This document shows positions 56,101-63,418 of a stretch of DNA of 64,000 nucleotides, one piece after another. The notes beneath the pieces were generated by a model. It saw only the letters and a list, made by a program, of their open reading frames with translations. It did no database searches and was not told the DNA's origin. Source of the DNA: Bacteroidales bacterium UBA6431 (GTDB lineage: Bacteria; Bacteroidota; Bacteroidia; Bacteroidales; UBA932); assembly GCA_002439095.1 (NCBI GenBank), contig DJOT01000015.1, positions 69,909-133,908 of the forward strand, read 5' to 3'. The stretch's first letter is position 1, and each line of letters opens with the position of its first letter. The position numbers and the translations under genes are program-made.

Positions 56101-56460
56101 TCGGCGGGACATGATGCCGCCATAACCGATGACGACAGCATCCTGCAGAAACTCGGAGTCCTCTTCAAGGACGCAATCCGCTGTCTTCTGTCCTGCACTG
56201 ATGGTCATTTCCTTGTCGGAATAACCGATACAGGACACGACGATTGTGGATTTTGCGGGAACGGAAAGCGTCCACTTGCCGTCAATGTCAGTCATGGTGC
56301 CGTTGGTGGTACCTTTCACGGCGACAGAAGCGCCTATGACAGGTTCACCCTTGACATCCTTGACCGTTCCCGAGACTTTCTGCTGTGCAAACGCCGCTCC
56401 TCCTGCCATGAAAAGGGCGAGGAGAGTGAGCACAGTCGCTCTTAGATGTTTTTTCATCAT
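53191..56460 (-). CDS. SusC-family TonB-dependent outer-membrane transporter (pair 3)
   Basis: This 1089-residue protein starts at 56460 (MMKKHLRATVLTLLALFM signal ending AAFAQ). It has a CarboxypepD_reg-like domain (about 28-110), a plug (AVVIGYGGIMSRRDLTGSVG, RVRGGTSVTQSNDPLY, AIYGARGGNGV) and a barrel ending GVNLTF. The plug differs from pairs 1 and 2 at several positions. It heads a three-gene transcript (SusC, SusD, surface lipoprotein). The 253-base divergent gap to kdgK contains the start regions of both operons. Confidence 0.95.
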   Translation of the reverse strand: MMKKHLRATVLTLLALFMAGGAAFAQQKVSGTVKDVKGEPVIGASVAVKGTTNGTMTDIDGKWTLSVPAKSTIVVSCIGYSDKEMTISAGQKTADCVLEEDSEFLQDAVVIGYGGIMSRRDLTGSVGSVSGTKLATVPVTSAAVALQGKVAGVQVTTVDGAPGADINIRVRGGTSVTQSNDPLYIVDGFQTDNINDIPPTDIASIDILKDASLTAIYGARGGNGVVVVTTKAARAGKVQVGFNSQVSVSKLSKKLDLMDTYNFVRYQYDWAAAGGNRSSAAQYFRANFGNPMDLDVYKRAPTHDWQDEVMGETPLNYSTNVTVGGGTEKLRFNISLTQSEDKGIILGSGVRRTNLNMKFSSALTDKLTLSFNPKFTYRRDTGAGGNNIGSGGIIDVLRYRPTNGLHEFAFWDPATVDPDDEKVFEYTNPKNDISENTRKKHSYSITNQVGLEWKPLKGLVLRSEGTIALSFSDDNRFYGAMTSTGQANNKLPVASISSSQGEKFIWTNTASYGFSLKDEHNFSFLLGQEIQSSQTKSRSMTNRYFPRYISADKAIDNMNLGTPWKATTSLSTADRTASFFGQANYNYMHKYLLSLTMRADGSTKFAPGSQWGYFPSVSGAWVASEEDFLQYNPVISNLKLRAAIGKVGNNRISNDMWRFLYTIATSGGPGFGEATENGEQYYVIGDGSTYPNTKIKWETTLTRNLALDMGFFKDRLSVTPEVYWNTTSDLLYTSDVPTVSGYTRQIRNIGQVTNRGVELTVNGDILRGSDYVLSGNLSFGFNKMVVDKLNDTDDVIWDQNDRWKSSYNDYCLKVGDQVGLIYGFIYDGLYGFDEFDFDQNQNFLAIPKEGTVINKVSGSSNSGDPTLPGKIKFKDISGPDGTPDGIIDEYDRTVIGNTNPKFQGGFGFSGQWKNFDFSINFNYMYDFDVNNATAYQLSSSEGNNKKFYNVLGKFSENRWHYYNPADGDNYYKNYWVDNSVEIYKAANEGVTLWNPADVTNKITHSYFIEDGSFLRCQDLTVGYTLPQNIVRKAGLSRLRLYVSATNLFIITNYSGYDPEVDVQTGLTCGMDYNRYPRNRSFVFGVNLTF

Positions 56461-56600
56461 TTAGGAAAACTGATTAAATTAAATAGTGTTACTCGCATCG
56501 GCGCATGAGTTGTGGTTAGTGGTCAACTTGAACTTTTGCCGATTTTGGCGCAAGTTACGAATTATTTTTAAATTTTCAACTGCATAATCCGAATTTTCTT

Positions 56601-56608
56601 TATTTTTG
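56601..56608 (+). promoter_or_regulatory. Possible -7 box upstream of kdgK
   Basis: TATTTTTG matches TAnnTTTG and lies about 105 bases before the kdgK ATG, which would give a long leader. A closer promoter without a perfect box is equally possible. Confidence 0.3.
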
Positions 56609-56713
56609 CCGCCCACCATGCAGTGCCGCAGCAGGAACAGCTGACAGCTCTTATGAAGAAAGTGACAAATTTTTGTTAACTTCGCAGTTTGTAACAAATA
56701 ACACATATCCTAT

Positions 56714-57754
56714 ATGCCCAAAATCATCACCTTCGGAGAGATAATGCTCCGACTGTCAACACCGGGATACCTGAGGTTCAGTCAGGCCAAACAGTTTGAC
56801 GCCACTTTCGGTGGCGGCGAGGCCAATGTGGCCGTATCACTTGCCAACTACGGAATGGACGCCAAGTTCGTCACAAGGCTTCCCGAGAACGATATAGCGA
56901 AGGCCTGTCTCAAGGATCTCCGCTCTTATGGAGTAGATACAAGCTCCATAGTATATGGCGGCGACCGCCTCGGAATCTATTTCCTTGAGACCGGAGCCGT
57001 AGCACGCCCGAGCAAGGTCGTATATGACCGCGCCAATTCTTCCATCGCCACCATCAAGCCCGGCGACATCGACTGGGCCGAGGTTCTCAAGGGAGCCGAC
57101 TGGTTCCACTGGACCGGCATCACCCCGGCCCTGAGCCAGGGTGCCGCTGACGTGTGTCTTGAGGCCATCAAGGCCGCCAACGCCATGGGCATCACCGTAT
57201 CTTGCGACCTCAACTACCGCAAGAACCTCTGGAAATACGGCAAGAAAGCCTCCGAGATCATGCCCGCCCTCGTGGAGGGAAGCGATGTCATCCTCGGCAA
57301 CGAGGAAGATGCAGACAAGGTGTTCGGCATCAAGCCTGAAGGCTTCGATGTGACCAGCACCGGCGGCCAGATCGACCAGCGCAGATTCCAGAGCGTGGGC
57401 GAGCAGCTCATGAAGAAGTTCCCGCGCGCGAAGAAAGTCATCATCACCCTGCGCGGCTCCATCAACGCCAACCACAACACCTGGGGCGGCGTGCTTTGGG
57501 ACGGCAAGACACTCTACCAGTCTCCTCGCTACGACATCACCCACATCGTTGACCGTGTAGGCGGCGGCGACTCTTTCATGGGCGGTCTCATATACGGACT
57601 TCTCACCTACACCGGCGACGACCAGAAAGCCCTCAACTTCGCAGTCGCGGCATCTTGCCTGAAACACACCATCTTCGGCGACTACAACCAGGTGACCGTG
57701 GCCGAGGTGGAGAATCTCATGAAAGGCGACGCCTCAGGGCGCGTGTCAAGATAA
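56714..57754 (+). CDS. kdgK: 2-dehydro-3-deoxygluconokinase (KdgK)
   Basis: This 346-residue cytoplasmic PfkB-family sugar kinase has the N-terminal FGEIMLRLSTPG and GGGEANVAVSLA substrate-side motifs, and the catalytic-base motif VGGGDSFMGG near residue 282, where Asp activates the acceptor hydroxyl. It phosphorylates 2-keto-3-deoxygluconate to KDPG with ATP, the step after KduD and after the UxaA route. kdgA follows after 13 bases. The length and the absence of a signal peptide fit the family. Confidence 0.93.
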   Translation: MPKIITFGEIMLRLSTPGYLRFSQAKQFDATFGGGEANVAVSLANYGMDAKFVTRLPENDIAKACLKDLRSYGVDTSSIVYGGDRLGIYFLETGAVARPSKVVYDRANSSIATIKPGDIDWAEVLKGADWFHWTGITPALSQGAADVCLEAIKAANAMGITVSCDLNYRKNLWKYGKKASEIMPALVEGSDVILGNEEDADKVFGIKPEGFDVTSTGGQIDQRRFQSVGEQLMKKFPRAKKVIITLRGSINANHNTWGGVLWDGKTLYQSPRYDITHIVDRVGGGDSFMGGLIYGLLTYTGDDQKALNFAVAASCLKHTIFGDYNQVTVAEVENLMKGDASGRVSR

Positions 57755-57767
57755 AATTCTTTGAATC

Positions 57768-58433
57768 ATGGCAAAATACAATAAACTCCAGGTCCTCCAG
57801 ACCATGAATGAGACCGGTATCGTGCCGGTGTTCTACAATGCTGACATCGAGGTCAGCAAGAATGTTCTCAAAGCCTGCTACGAAGGCGGCATCCGCGCGT
57901 TTGAGTTCACCAACCGCGGCGACTTCGCCCAGGAGGTGTTCGCCGAGCTCGTGAAGTTCGCAAACAAGGAGCTTCCGGGGATGATCATGGGTGTCGGCTC
58001 AGTCGTTGACCCGGGCACCGCAGCCCTCTATATCCAGCTCGGTGCAAACTTCGTCGTCGGCCCGGTGTTCAATCCGGCCGTCGCCCCGGTCTGCAACCGC
58101 AGGCTCATCCCTTACTGCCCGGGCTGCGGCTCCGTGACAGAGGTCAGCACCGCACAGGAGGCGGGCTGTGATGTCTGCAAGGTGTTCCCTGGAGATGTGC
58201 TCGGACCTGCGTTCGTCAAGGATCTGCGCGGACCTATGCCTTGGAGCCAGATCATGGTAACCGGCGGCGTGAAGCCGGAGAAGGCCAACCTCGAAGGCTG
58301 GTTCAAGGCAGGAGTGACCTGCGTGGGCATGGGCTCAAACCTCTTCCCTAAGGATGTTGTAGCCGCCGGAGAGTGGTCCAAGATCACCGAGCTTTGCCGC
58401 GGCGCCCTCGCTATCGTGAAAGAAGTAAGATAA
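57768..58433 (+). CDS. kdgA: KDPG aldolase (KdgA)
   Basis: This 221-residue cytoplasmic class I aldolase has the Schiff-base Lys138 in CDVCKVFPGD and the general acid/base Glu46 in RAFEFTNRG. A phosphate-binding VTGGVKPEK segment lies near the C-terminus. It splits 2-keto-3-deoxy-6-phosphogluconate into pyruvate and glyceraldehyde-3-phosphate; the family can also act on 4-hydroxy-2-oxoglutarate. It is co-transcribed with kdgK and the transporter gene (10-base gap). Confidence 0.94.
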   Translation: MAKYNKLQVLQTMNETGIVPVFYNADIEVSKNVLKACYEGGIRAFEFTNRGDFAQEVFAELVKFANKELPGMIMGVGSVVDPGTAALYIQLGANFVVGPVFNPAVAPVCNRRLIPYCPGCGSVTEVSTAQEAGCDVCKVFPGDVLGPAFVKDLRGPMPWSQIMVTGGVKPEKANLEGWFKAGVTCVGMGSNLFPKDVVAAGEWSKITELCRGALAIVKEVR

Positions 58434-58443
58434 TCTCATATTT

Positions 58444-59922
58444 ATGTCAACACAGAAAAAACTGATGACCAACTGGCGCTGGTGGATGGTGATGTTGCTC
58501 TTCCTTGCAACCACCGTCAACTATATGGACCGCCAGGTGCTGTCCCTGACATGGAAGGACTTCATCGCTCCTGAATTCCATTGGACAGACAACGACTATG
58601 GTACAATCACCGCCATCTTCTCCATCATCTATGCCGTCTGCATGCTTTTCGCCGGCAAGTTCGTGGACTGGATGGGCACAAAGAAAGGCTACCTCTGGGC
58701 TATCGGAATATGGTCCACAGGCGCCTGCCTCCACGCAGCCTGCGGCTGGGCGACCTGCCACATCGAGGGCTTCGAGAGCATCAAGGCCATGCAGGCCGTG
58801 CAGAACGGCTCCGCGGCTGCCCTTGCGATAGCTTCGACAAGCGTATGGCTCTTCGTCGCGGCCCGTGCCGTGCTCGCCCTCGGTGAGGCCGGCAACTTCC
58901 CTGCCGCCATCAAGACGACCGCAGAGTATTTCCCTAAGAAGGACCGCGCATTCGCGACCTCAATCTTCAATGCCGGCGCTTCAGTAGGCGCCCTCATCGC
59001 TCCCGCGACCATTCCGCTCCTCGCCCAGTTCTTCAAGAACAAGGGCATCGGCGGCGGCTGGGAGATGGCCTTCATCATCATAGGCGCCATCGGTTATGTC
59101 TGGATGGCTCTCTGGGTGTTCATGTACGAAAAGCCTGAGAAGTGCAAGCATGTCAACGAGGCCGAGCTTGAGTACATCCACCAGGATGACGGCGCCGAGG
59201 GCGAGAAGGCCATCGACAGGGCCGAGAAGAAGGAGGATAAGCAGATCTCCCTCTGGAAGTGCTTCACTTTCAAGCAGACCTGGGCTTTCATCACCGGCAA
59301 GTTCTTTACTGACGGCGTGTGGTGGTTCTTCCTGTTTTGGGCTCCCGCCTATTTCTCAGACCAGTTCGGCTACACTTCTTCATCCGGCATGGGCGTTGCG
59401 CTCATCACCACCCTTTATGCCATCGTGACGGTGCTCTCCATCTTCGGAGGTTACCTGCCGCGCATCTTCGTGGACAAGAGGGGCATGAATCCTTATGCCG
59501 GACGTATGCTCGCGATGCTTCTCTTCGCGTTCTTCCCGCTTTTCGCCCTGTTCGCACAGCCGATGGGTGTGCATTCAGCGTGGTGGCCGGCGATCTTCAT
59601 CGGTCTTGCCGGTGCCGGACATCAGGCCTGGTCCGCCAACCTCTTCAGCACCATCGGTGACATGTTCCCTAAGGGGGCCATCGCCACCATCACAGGTATC
59701 GGGGGAATGGCCGGCGGTATCGGCTCGTTCTTCATCCAGAAGGCTGCCGGTCTGCTCTTCACCAAGACTGCCGAGCTCGGCTCCGCTTTCACCTTCCTCG
59801 GATTCGAAGGAAAGCAGGGAGGATATTTCATCATGTTCTGCTTCTGCGGCATCGCTTATGTGCTCGCATGGAGCATCATGAAGGCTCTCGTGCCGAAGTA
59901 CAAGCCTATCGTGCTGAAGTAA
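58444..59922 (+). CDS. exuT: Hexuronate transporter, MFS (ExuT type)
   Basis: This 492-residue inner-membrane protein has about 12 transmembrane helices. The anion:cation symporter branch of MFS is indicated by VNYMDRQVLS in helix 1 and GEAGNFPAAIKTTAEYFP between helices 4 and 5. A cytoplasmic loop of charged residues (EGEKAIDRAEKKEDKQ) lies mid-protein. ExuT-type proteins import galacturonate and glucuronate with protons. Position after kdgK-kdgA fits. Some relatives carry other sugar acids, so the exact substrate is inferred. A strong terminator follows. Confidence 0.88.
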   Translation: MSTQKKLMTNWRWWMVMLLFLATTVNYMDRQVLSLTWKDFIAPEFHWTDNDYGTITAIFSIIYAVCMLFAGKFVDWMGTKKGYLWAIGIWSTGACLHAACGWATCHIEGFESIKAMQAVQNGSAAALAIASTSVWLFVAARAVLALGEAGNFPAAIKTTAEYFPKKDRAFATSIFNAGASVGALIAPATIPLLAQFFKNKGIGGGWEMAFIIIGAIGYVWMALWVFMYEKPEKCKHVNEAELEYIHQDDGAEGEKAIDRAEKKEDKQISLWKCFTFKQTWAFITGKFFTDGVWWFFLFWAPAYFSDQFGYTSSSGMGVALITTLYAIVTVLSIFGGYLPRIFVDKRGMNPYAGRMLAMLLFAFFPLFALFAQPMGVHSAWWPAIFIGLAGAGHQAWSANLFSTIGDMFPKGAIATITGIGGMAGGIGSFFIQKAAGLLFTKTAELGSAFTFLGFEGKQGGYFIMFCFCGIAYVLAWSIMKALVPKYKPIVLK

Positions 59923-59995
59923 TCTGATTTCAAAAAGAAATCCATCCTCGAGAATCTTCGACAAATCTGCGGCAACTCATTTTTGCCGCTTACCC

Positions 59996-60028
59996 AAAAG
60001 AGGCTGGCCTTGACGGTCAGTCTCTTTT
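59996..60028 (+). terminator. Terminator of the kdgK-kdgA-exuT operon
   Basis: Arms aaaagaggctggcc and ggtcagtctctttt pair along 14 positions (two G-U) around a 5-base loop. The T-run is the 3' edge of the stem. The mirrored A-run means it could also work on the opposite strand for the lipoprotein gene ending at 60569. Confidence 0.8.
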
Positions 60029-60164
60029 GCGTTCAGGCCCACCGCCCCGTCCATCCAGTTCCCGTTCCATTTCTCTCCCGTTCCTCTCTCATCCCATTCT
60101 TGTTCCCGTCCCTCTCCCACATTTCCGTCTCATTCCTGTCCCTCTCACGTTCCATTCCTGTCCC

Positions 60165-60281
60165 GTGCGCACGAAGTCGATCCCGTGCGTGAAAAGGCCT
60201 CTGGTGCGCACGGGACAGAAGGAGATTCAGCGCGGTGCGCACGAGAGGGCCTGGTGCGCACGGAATCATTGCCGTGCGCAC
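60165..60281. repeat. Cluster of five GTGCGCAC palindromes
   Basis: Exact copies are at 60165-60172, 60204-60211, 60235-60242, 60254-60261 and 60274-60281. Most are followed by gg or ga. The same palindrome occurs at 16162, 16201, 62430 and 62450, also in gene-free gaps. Confidence 0.85.
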
Positions 60282-60320
60282 GGCGATGTTCCACGGACTG
60301 GCGGCTGCTGACGCCCCGTC

Positions 60321-60475
60321 TGCCAGGTGGGAGCGGAAACGCCTGAAAAGTCTCACACCTGGACGGAACGCAGGCCACGGACGCAGTTGCAGGGCAGGGG
60401 GCGGTGCCAGGTAGGAGCGGAATCGCCGGAAACGGCTCCTACCTGGACGGGGAGGCGGCCACAGAGGGAGGCTGC
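60321..60475. repeat. 84-bp tandem repeat of large palindromes, two copies
   Basis: Copy 1 starts at 60321 and copy 2 at 60405. Each begins tgccaggt and contains an inverted repeat. In copy 2 the arms ccaggtaggagc and gctcctacctgg are perfect (12 bp). In copy 1 the arms carry one mismatch. Confidence 0.75.
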
Positions 60476-60568
60476 GTGCCGCCGGCCGCTTCCTTCCGGT
60501 CACCTCCGACCAAGCAACGGGGACCATTCCCGGGCGTGAAAATGCTTTTCCGCCTTATCGTGTTCTCT

Positions 60569-62245
60569 CTATTGGCAAACGGCGCGGATGCTATTGCCGC
60601 TGCCTATCCGATTGGTAACAGATTCGATGGGTAAGTATAAGGGTATCTCATCACCGAAGCTGCAACAGTAAGGAGCTGAGTAGCTGTTGTCGATATGCAC
60701 TCCTGTCTTGATGCGAATCTGGGAGGACATATAAGAGCCGGTGTGGCCCAATGCATAGTCGGGGATTTCATCTCCTTTGTAATAGTACCCAGCAAACGGG
60801 AAGAATATCGATTTGCCGTTCTTCTTTGAAGTGAACTGCATACCTGCGACTCCGTTGCGGACGGTTCTGATGCGATCGGTGTTGCGGCACAGTTCCTCCC
60901 ACTCGCTCTGTGTAGGGATACGCCACTCCGAGCCCCACGCCACAGAGGCCGCATCATCCTTCGGGTCAAGTATGGTTTTCTTGTCTCTCTTGTTATATTT
61001 GGTAAACTCCTTGCCGTTCCAATACGCATACGAATCAGTCTCTTTAAAACTCGTTCTCGGAGAAGTCTCTCCCCAGGCGTAATATCCTCCGTATTCTTCC
61101 GGTTTCGTCGCACCAAGATTCCACCCTGCCCACTTTACACTGAGCCCCAAATCAACAATCTGCTCTGCCTTTTCCGCAACTGTATTGAGATCGATGCAAT
61201 CCCCATAGTATCTGACAGACTCAATGGACACATAAGGCCGGACCTTGTATGATGTGGCTTCGCGCAAGCCTGTGAGTTCAAGCTTGATAGTGCCGTCCGC
61301 ACCTGGTGTACATTCCTGTTTGCCCTCATTGAGCACATCGACTCGCTCTCCTGTGCCGTAGCAGAATCCTGCATAGTCGATCTTGCCGCCTGATGTGGTG
61401 ACCTTTGACACGACCACAGCGGATGTCTCTCTGATGTCCGAAACAGACGTGTCGCTGAAACGGACTTCATAACCGTCCCTTGGACGCTCTCCGTAGACGG
61501 CGCGAACACTGAGCCCGTAGACTCTTCCGGCAGTCGTCTCAAGTACGAACCCGCCTTCTATGCTGCTGACCCCAGTGTTCAATGCAATGGCTTGGTCGTT
61601 GGCGGATAATGAAAGAGAAGATGTCCAATAGTAGACGTTCTTACCCTGGTATCCTTGGACTCCTCCGGCTTTCGGCAGGAAAATGGCATTCTTGTTAGGG
61701 CCGATGAAAAGATATCCGCTTACTCCGTTGAGTTCATAATCACGTATCTCACATTTATTTTTGAGTTCCTGCATTTCCTCGGTGGTCGGCATCCTCCATT
61801 TGTCGCCCCACTTTACAGTGGCGGCATCGTCTTCTGGATCAAGGATGGTATTCTGGTCTTCGATACCGTTCTCCGGGTTCGTGCAGTACTTGGTGATGTG
61901 GATTTTTCCGGGCTCGGCCCATCCGAACCTGTAATGATCCCACATGTTGTATTTGTAGGTGGATTCGTCGCGCACTTCCACCTCTCCCCAGGCATAGTAG
62001 TCGCCATACTCTTCCGGTTTGGAGGCCCCGATGTTCCACCCGGCCCATTTTACGCTGAGCCCGAGGTCGGCCATCTGCTCCGATATGAGGGTAAAATCAG
62101 ATTTTCCGGGTTCCGGTTGCTCCGGCTCCGGCTGTTCCGGATTTGGCTTGCCCTGATCCGGTGTTGACGGCTCCGGCTTTTCGCAGGACGCTGCCGTGAG
62201 CATGCATGCTGCGGTGAGAATGAGAAGATATTTGAACTTTATCAT
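60569..62245 (-). CDS. Lipoprotein with two FISUMP-type repeats
   Basis: This 558-residue lipoprotein starts at 62245, where the signal MIKFKYLLILTAACMLTAASC begins, 22 bases after a TACCTTTG box. A Pro/Glu/Gln-rich linker (about 23-50) is followed by two copies of a module resembling the Fibrobacter succinogenes major paralogous domain. Each starts VKWAGWN(I/L)GA(S/T)KPEEYG and YYAWGE and includes WR(M/I)PT. The copies span about 60-255 and 360-558, with a fibronectin-like stretch between them. The function of the domain is not known; export and linker suggest a surface role. It does not belong functionally to the pectin locus. Confidence 0.75.
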   Translation of the reverse strand: MIKFKYLLILTAACMLTAASCEKPEPSTPDQGKPNPEQPEPEQPEPGKSDFTLISEQMADLGLSVKWAGWNIGASKPEEYGDYYAWGEVEVRDESTYKYNMWDHYRFGWAEPGKIHITKYCTNPENGIEDQNTILDPEDDAATVKWGDKWRMPTTEEMQELKNKCEIRDYELNGVSGYLFIGPNKNAIFLPKAGGVQGYQGKNVYYWTSSLSLSANDQAIALNTGVSSIEGGFVLETTAGRVYGLSVRAVYGERPRDGYEVRFSDTSVSDIRETSAVVVSKVTTSGGKIDYAGFCYGTGERVDVLNEGKQECTPGADGTIKLELTGLREATSYKVRPYVSIESVRYYGDCIDLNTVAEKAEQIVDLGLSVKWAGWNLGATKPEEYGGYYAWGETSPRTSFKETDSYAYWNGKEFTKYNKRDKKTILDPKDDAASVAWGSEWRIPTQSEWEELCRNTDRIRTVRNGVAGMQFTSKKNGKSIFFPFAGYYYKGDEIPDYALGHTGSYMSSQIRIKTGVHIDNSYSAPYCCSFGDEIPLYLPIESVTNRIGSGNSIRAVCQ

Positions 62246-62266
62246 AACGGTTTCGTCCTGATTGGA

Positions 62267-62274
62267 CAAAGGTA
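62267..62274 (-). promoter_or_regulatory. -7 box for the FISUMP lipoprotein gene
   Basis: The minus strand reads TACCTTTG, matching TAnnTTTG, 21 bases before ATG 62245, supporting that start. Confidence 0.5.
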
Positions 62275-62406
62275 GGCTTTTGTCTTCATGCGGAATATGG
62301 CTGAAGGTGCATTATCGTGTCTTTCTGGCCATATTGCCGTACTACCGGTACACTGAAGAAGAGAAAATCAAGATTGTCTCCGAGCATGTGCAGGGAAAAT
62401 GCCCCG

Positions 62407-62430
62407 ACCTTTGGCGGAGGGGTGCCGCGG
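62407..62430. repeat. 24-bp dispersed repeat, copy 1
   Basis: Begins acctttggcgg and ends gtgccgcgg. It is identical to 63240-63263, and a shortened relative (acctttggcggg) is at about 63329-63340. Confidence 0.8.
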
Positions 62431-62596
62431 TGCGCACAGAACTGGCCGCGTGCGCACGGGACAGTACCTGCGAGTGGGGAGGCACATGCTATCGGGACGG
62501 TACCTGCGAGCTGGGCCGCCGGAAGCGGAATCCCGGAATCCGAAACAGAATCCGAACTGGCATGGGCAGAAGCAACAATCGACAACAGTTTTTATG

Positions 62597-62604
62597 TATC
62601 TTTG
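62597..62604 (+). promoter_or_regulatory. -7 box for the DUF5674 remnant
   Basis: TATCTTTG matches TAnnTTTG, 15 bases before ATG 62620, supporting that start over the longer open frame from 62317. Confidence 0.5.
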
Positions 62605-62619
62605 CCGAAAGACTCCATT

Positions 62620-63132
62620 ATGACAATAATTGACGGAACCATAAGCAAAGCCCAACTCTCCGAAATGGCAGAGGATTTCTACGGCGACATGATCAAGGGT
62701 GTCGTGGACGTTGACAAAGGGCTGTTGGCTCTGCATAAGGGACAGAATCAGAGATATTGTAGAAAGCCATATAAAATGACCAATCTTCCGGCAATACCAG
62801 ACAAGAAACGCTGGGCCGAGATGCCGTTTGTCATGCAGATGGCAAACATCGGCAGCGAAGTCGGGCGCACATTCAAATGGAAGGCGAAGGGCAATCCTGA
62901 AATGGCGCAAAAGGCCTTCATCAGGGCGCTGGATCTCTTCGACCTCACGATAGCGACAGGAAGAAGTTCGGCAGATCAAGTCAATGGCCGAGCCTCTATG
63001 TTGCGCGAACTTCTCCGGGCAAGGGATGGTTTCTGCGAAGAATACCTTTCAGAAGACGGCTCGCGTCTATGCGCATCTGAGCGATACTTTCAGCCGTTTG
63101 CAAAGGCTGTCGCTCTGCGCTCCGGAAGATAG
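62620..63132 (+). CDS. DUF5674 N-terminus fused by deletion to a downstream protein of unknown function
   Basis: The 170-residue frame starts at 62620 behind a good promoter box. Residues 1-37 (SKAQLSEMAEDFYGDMIKG, VDKGLLAL) match the N-terminus of DUF5674. After about 62732 the frame is unlike that family, but another frame reads IRDRIRDIVESHIK and stops at 62779, which looks like the DUF5674 C-terminus. The middle is therefore missing and the frame shifted. The stop overlaps an ATG at 62776 that begins a second conserved-looking helical protein of 118 residues (MANIGSEVGRTFKWKAKG, MLRELLRARDGFCEEYL). The second gene is probably intact and the first is broken. Confidence 0.6.
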   Translation: MTIIDGTISKAQLSEMAEDFYGDMIKGVVDVDKGLLALHKGQNQRYCRKPYKMTNLPAIPDKKRWAEMPFVMQMANIGSEVGRTFKWKAKGNPEMAQKAFIRALDLFDLTIATGRSSADQVNGRASMLRELLRARDGFCEEYLSEDGSRLCASERYFQPFAKAVALRSGR

Positions 63133-63143
63133 AAACATCCCGT

Positions 63144-63205
63144 CCGGAATATTTTGCCACAGTCTCCGGCGGGACACCGTCTTCCAGCATCCGCTGGGCA
63201 ATGGC
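63144..63205 (-). pseudogene. Truncated duplicate of an Rpn-family nuclease gene (3' region)
   Basis: These 62 bases are identical to 63453-63514 inside the neighbouring Rpn-family gene. On the minus strand they read AIAQRMLEDGVPPETVAKYSG, the near-C-terminal part of that protein, then diverge into other sequence. There is no upstream coding part, so it is a gene fragment, possibly the remains of a paralogue removed by recombination. Confidence 0.7.
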
Positions 63206-63239
63206 TGAGGTAGGGGAAGAAAGCGCGAAAAACACACCA

Positions 63240-63263
63240 ACCTTTGGCGGAGGGGTGCCGCGG
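63240..63263. repeat. 24-bp dispersed repeat, copy 2
   Basis: Identical to 62407-62430, here followed by gagggccgtg instead of a GTGCGCAC palindrome. Confidence 0.8.
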
Positions 63264-63418
63264 AGGGCCGTGCAGGGGCGGTGCCCCCGGAAGGTAGGTG
63301 TAAGAATGGCCATAAATATCCCAACCTTTGGCGGGTGTTTCTATCGGGTGTTTCCGGCAGGGACTGAAAGTAGATGGGGCTTAGTCGGTGCGGATGTCGC
63401 TGACGCAGAGGGGAGGAA

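Larger units (their letters stand above)
59923..60568. other. GC-rich palindromic gene-free gap
   Basis: No credible protein is encoded; frames here are repetitive and biased. The segment holds a perfect 7-bp hairpin (59969-59989), the transporter terminator, pyrimidine-rich stretches with repeated cattcctgtccctctc-like units (about 60055-60165), five GTGCGCAC palindromes (60165-60281) and an 84-bp tandem repeat of hairpins (60321-60475). Confidence 0.7.
62246..62619. other. Divergent gap with repeats and promoters
   Basis: It carries -7 boxes for both flanking genes, two GTGCGCAC palindromes (62430-62437, 62450-62457), a 24-bp repeat (62407-62430) also found at 63240-63263, and an 18-bp near-identical pair (62457-62474, 62493-62510). 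No protein gene is credible here. Confidence 0.65.
63133..63418. other. Gap with truncated duplicate of the Rpn gene 3' end and repeats
   Basis: It contains the 62-bp copy listed at 63144, the second 24-bp repeat (63240-63263) and a shortened relative near 63330. No complete gene is seen. Confidence 0.6.

Noticed and set aside
60321..60475. CRISPR-like array
   Set aside because: Only two units, each a large palindrome with 84-bp spacing, no regular spacers and no cas genes.
60033..60527. Long minus-strand open frame across the GC-rich gap
   Set aside because: It consists of repeats and palindromes with very biased residues and has no promoter box or known domain. The frame stays open because of composition.
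62317..62619. Extended N-terminus of the DUF5674 fusion frame
   Set aside because: The extension crosses GTGCGCAC repeats and the -7 box at 62597; the family N-terminus begins at 62620.
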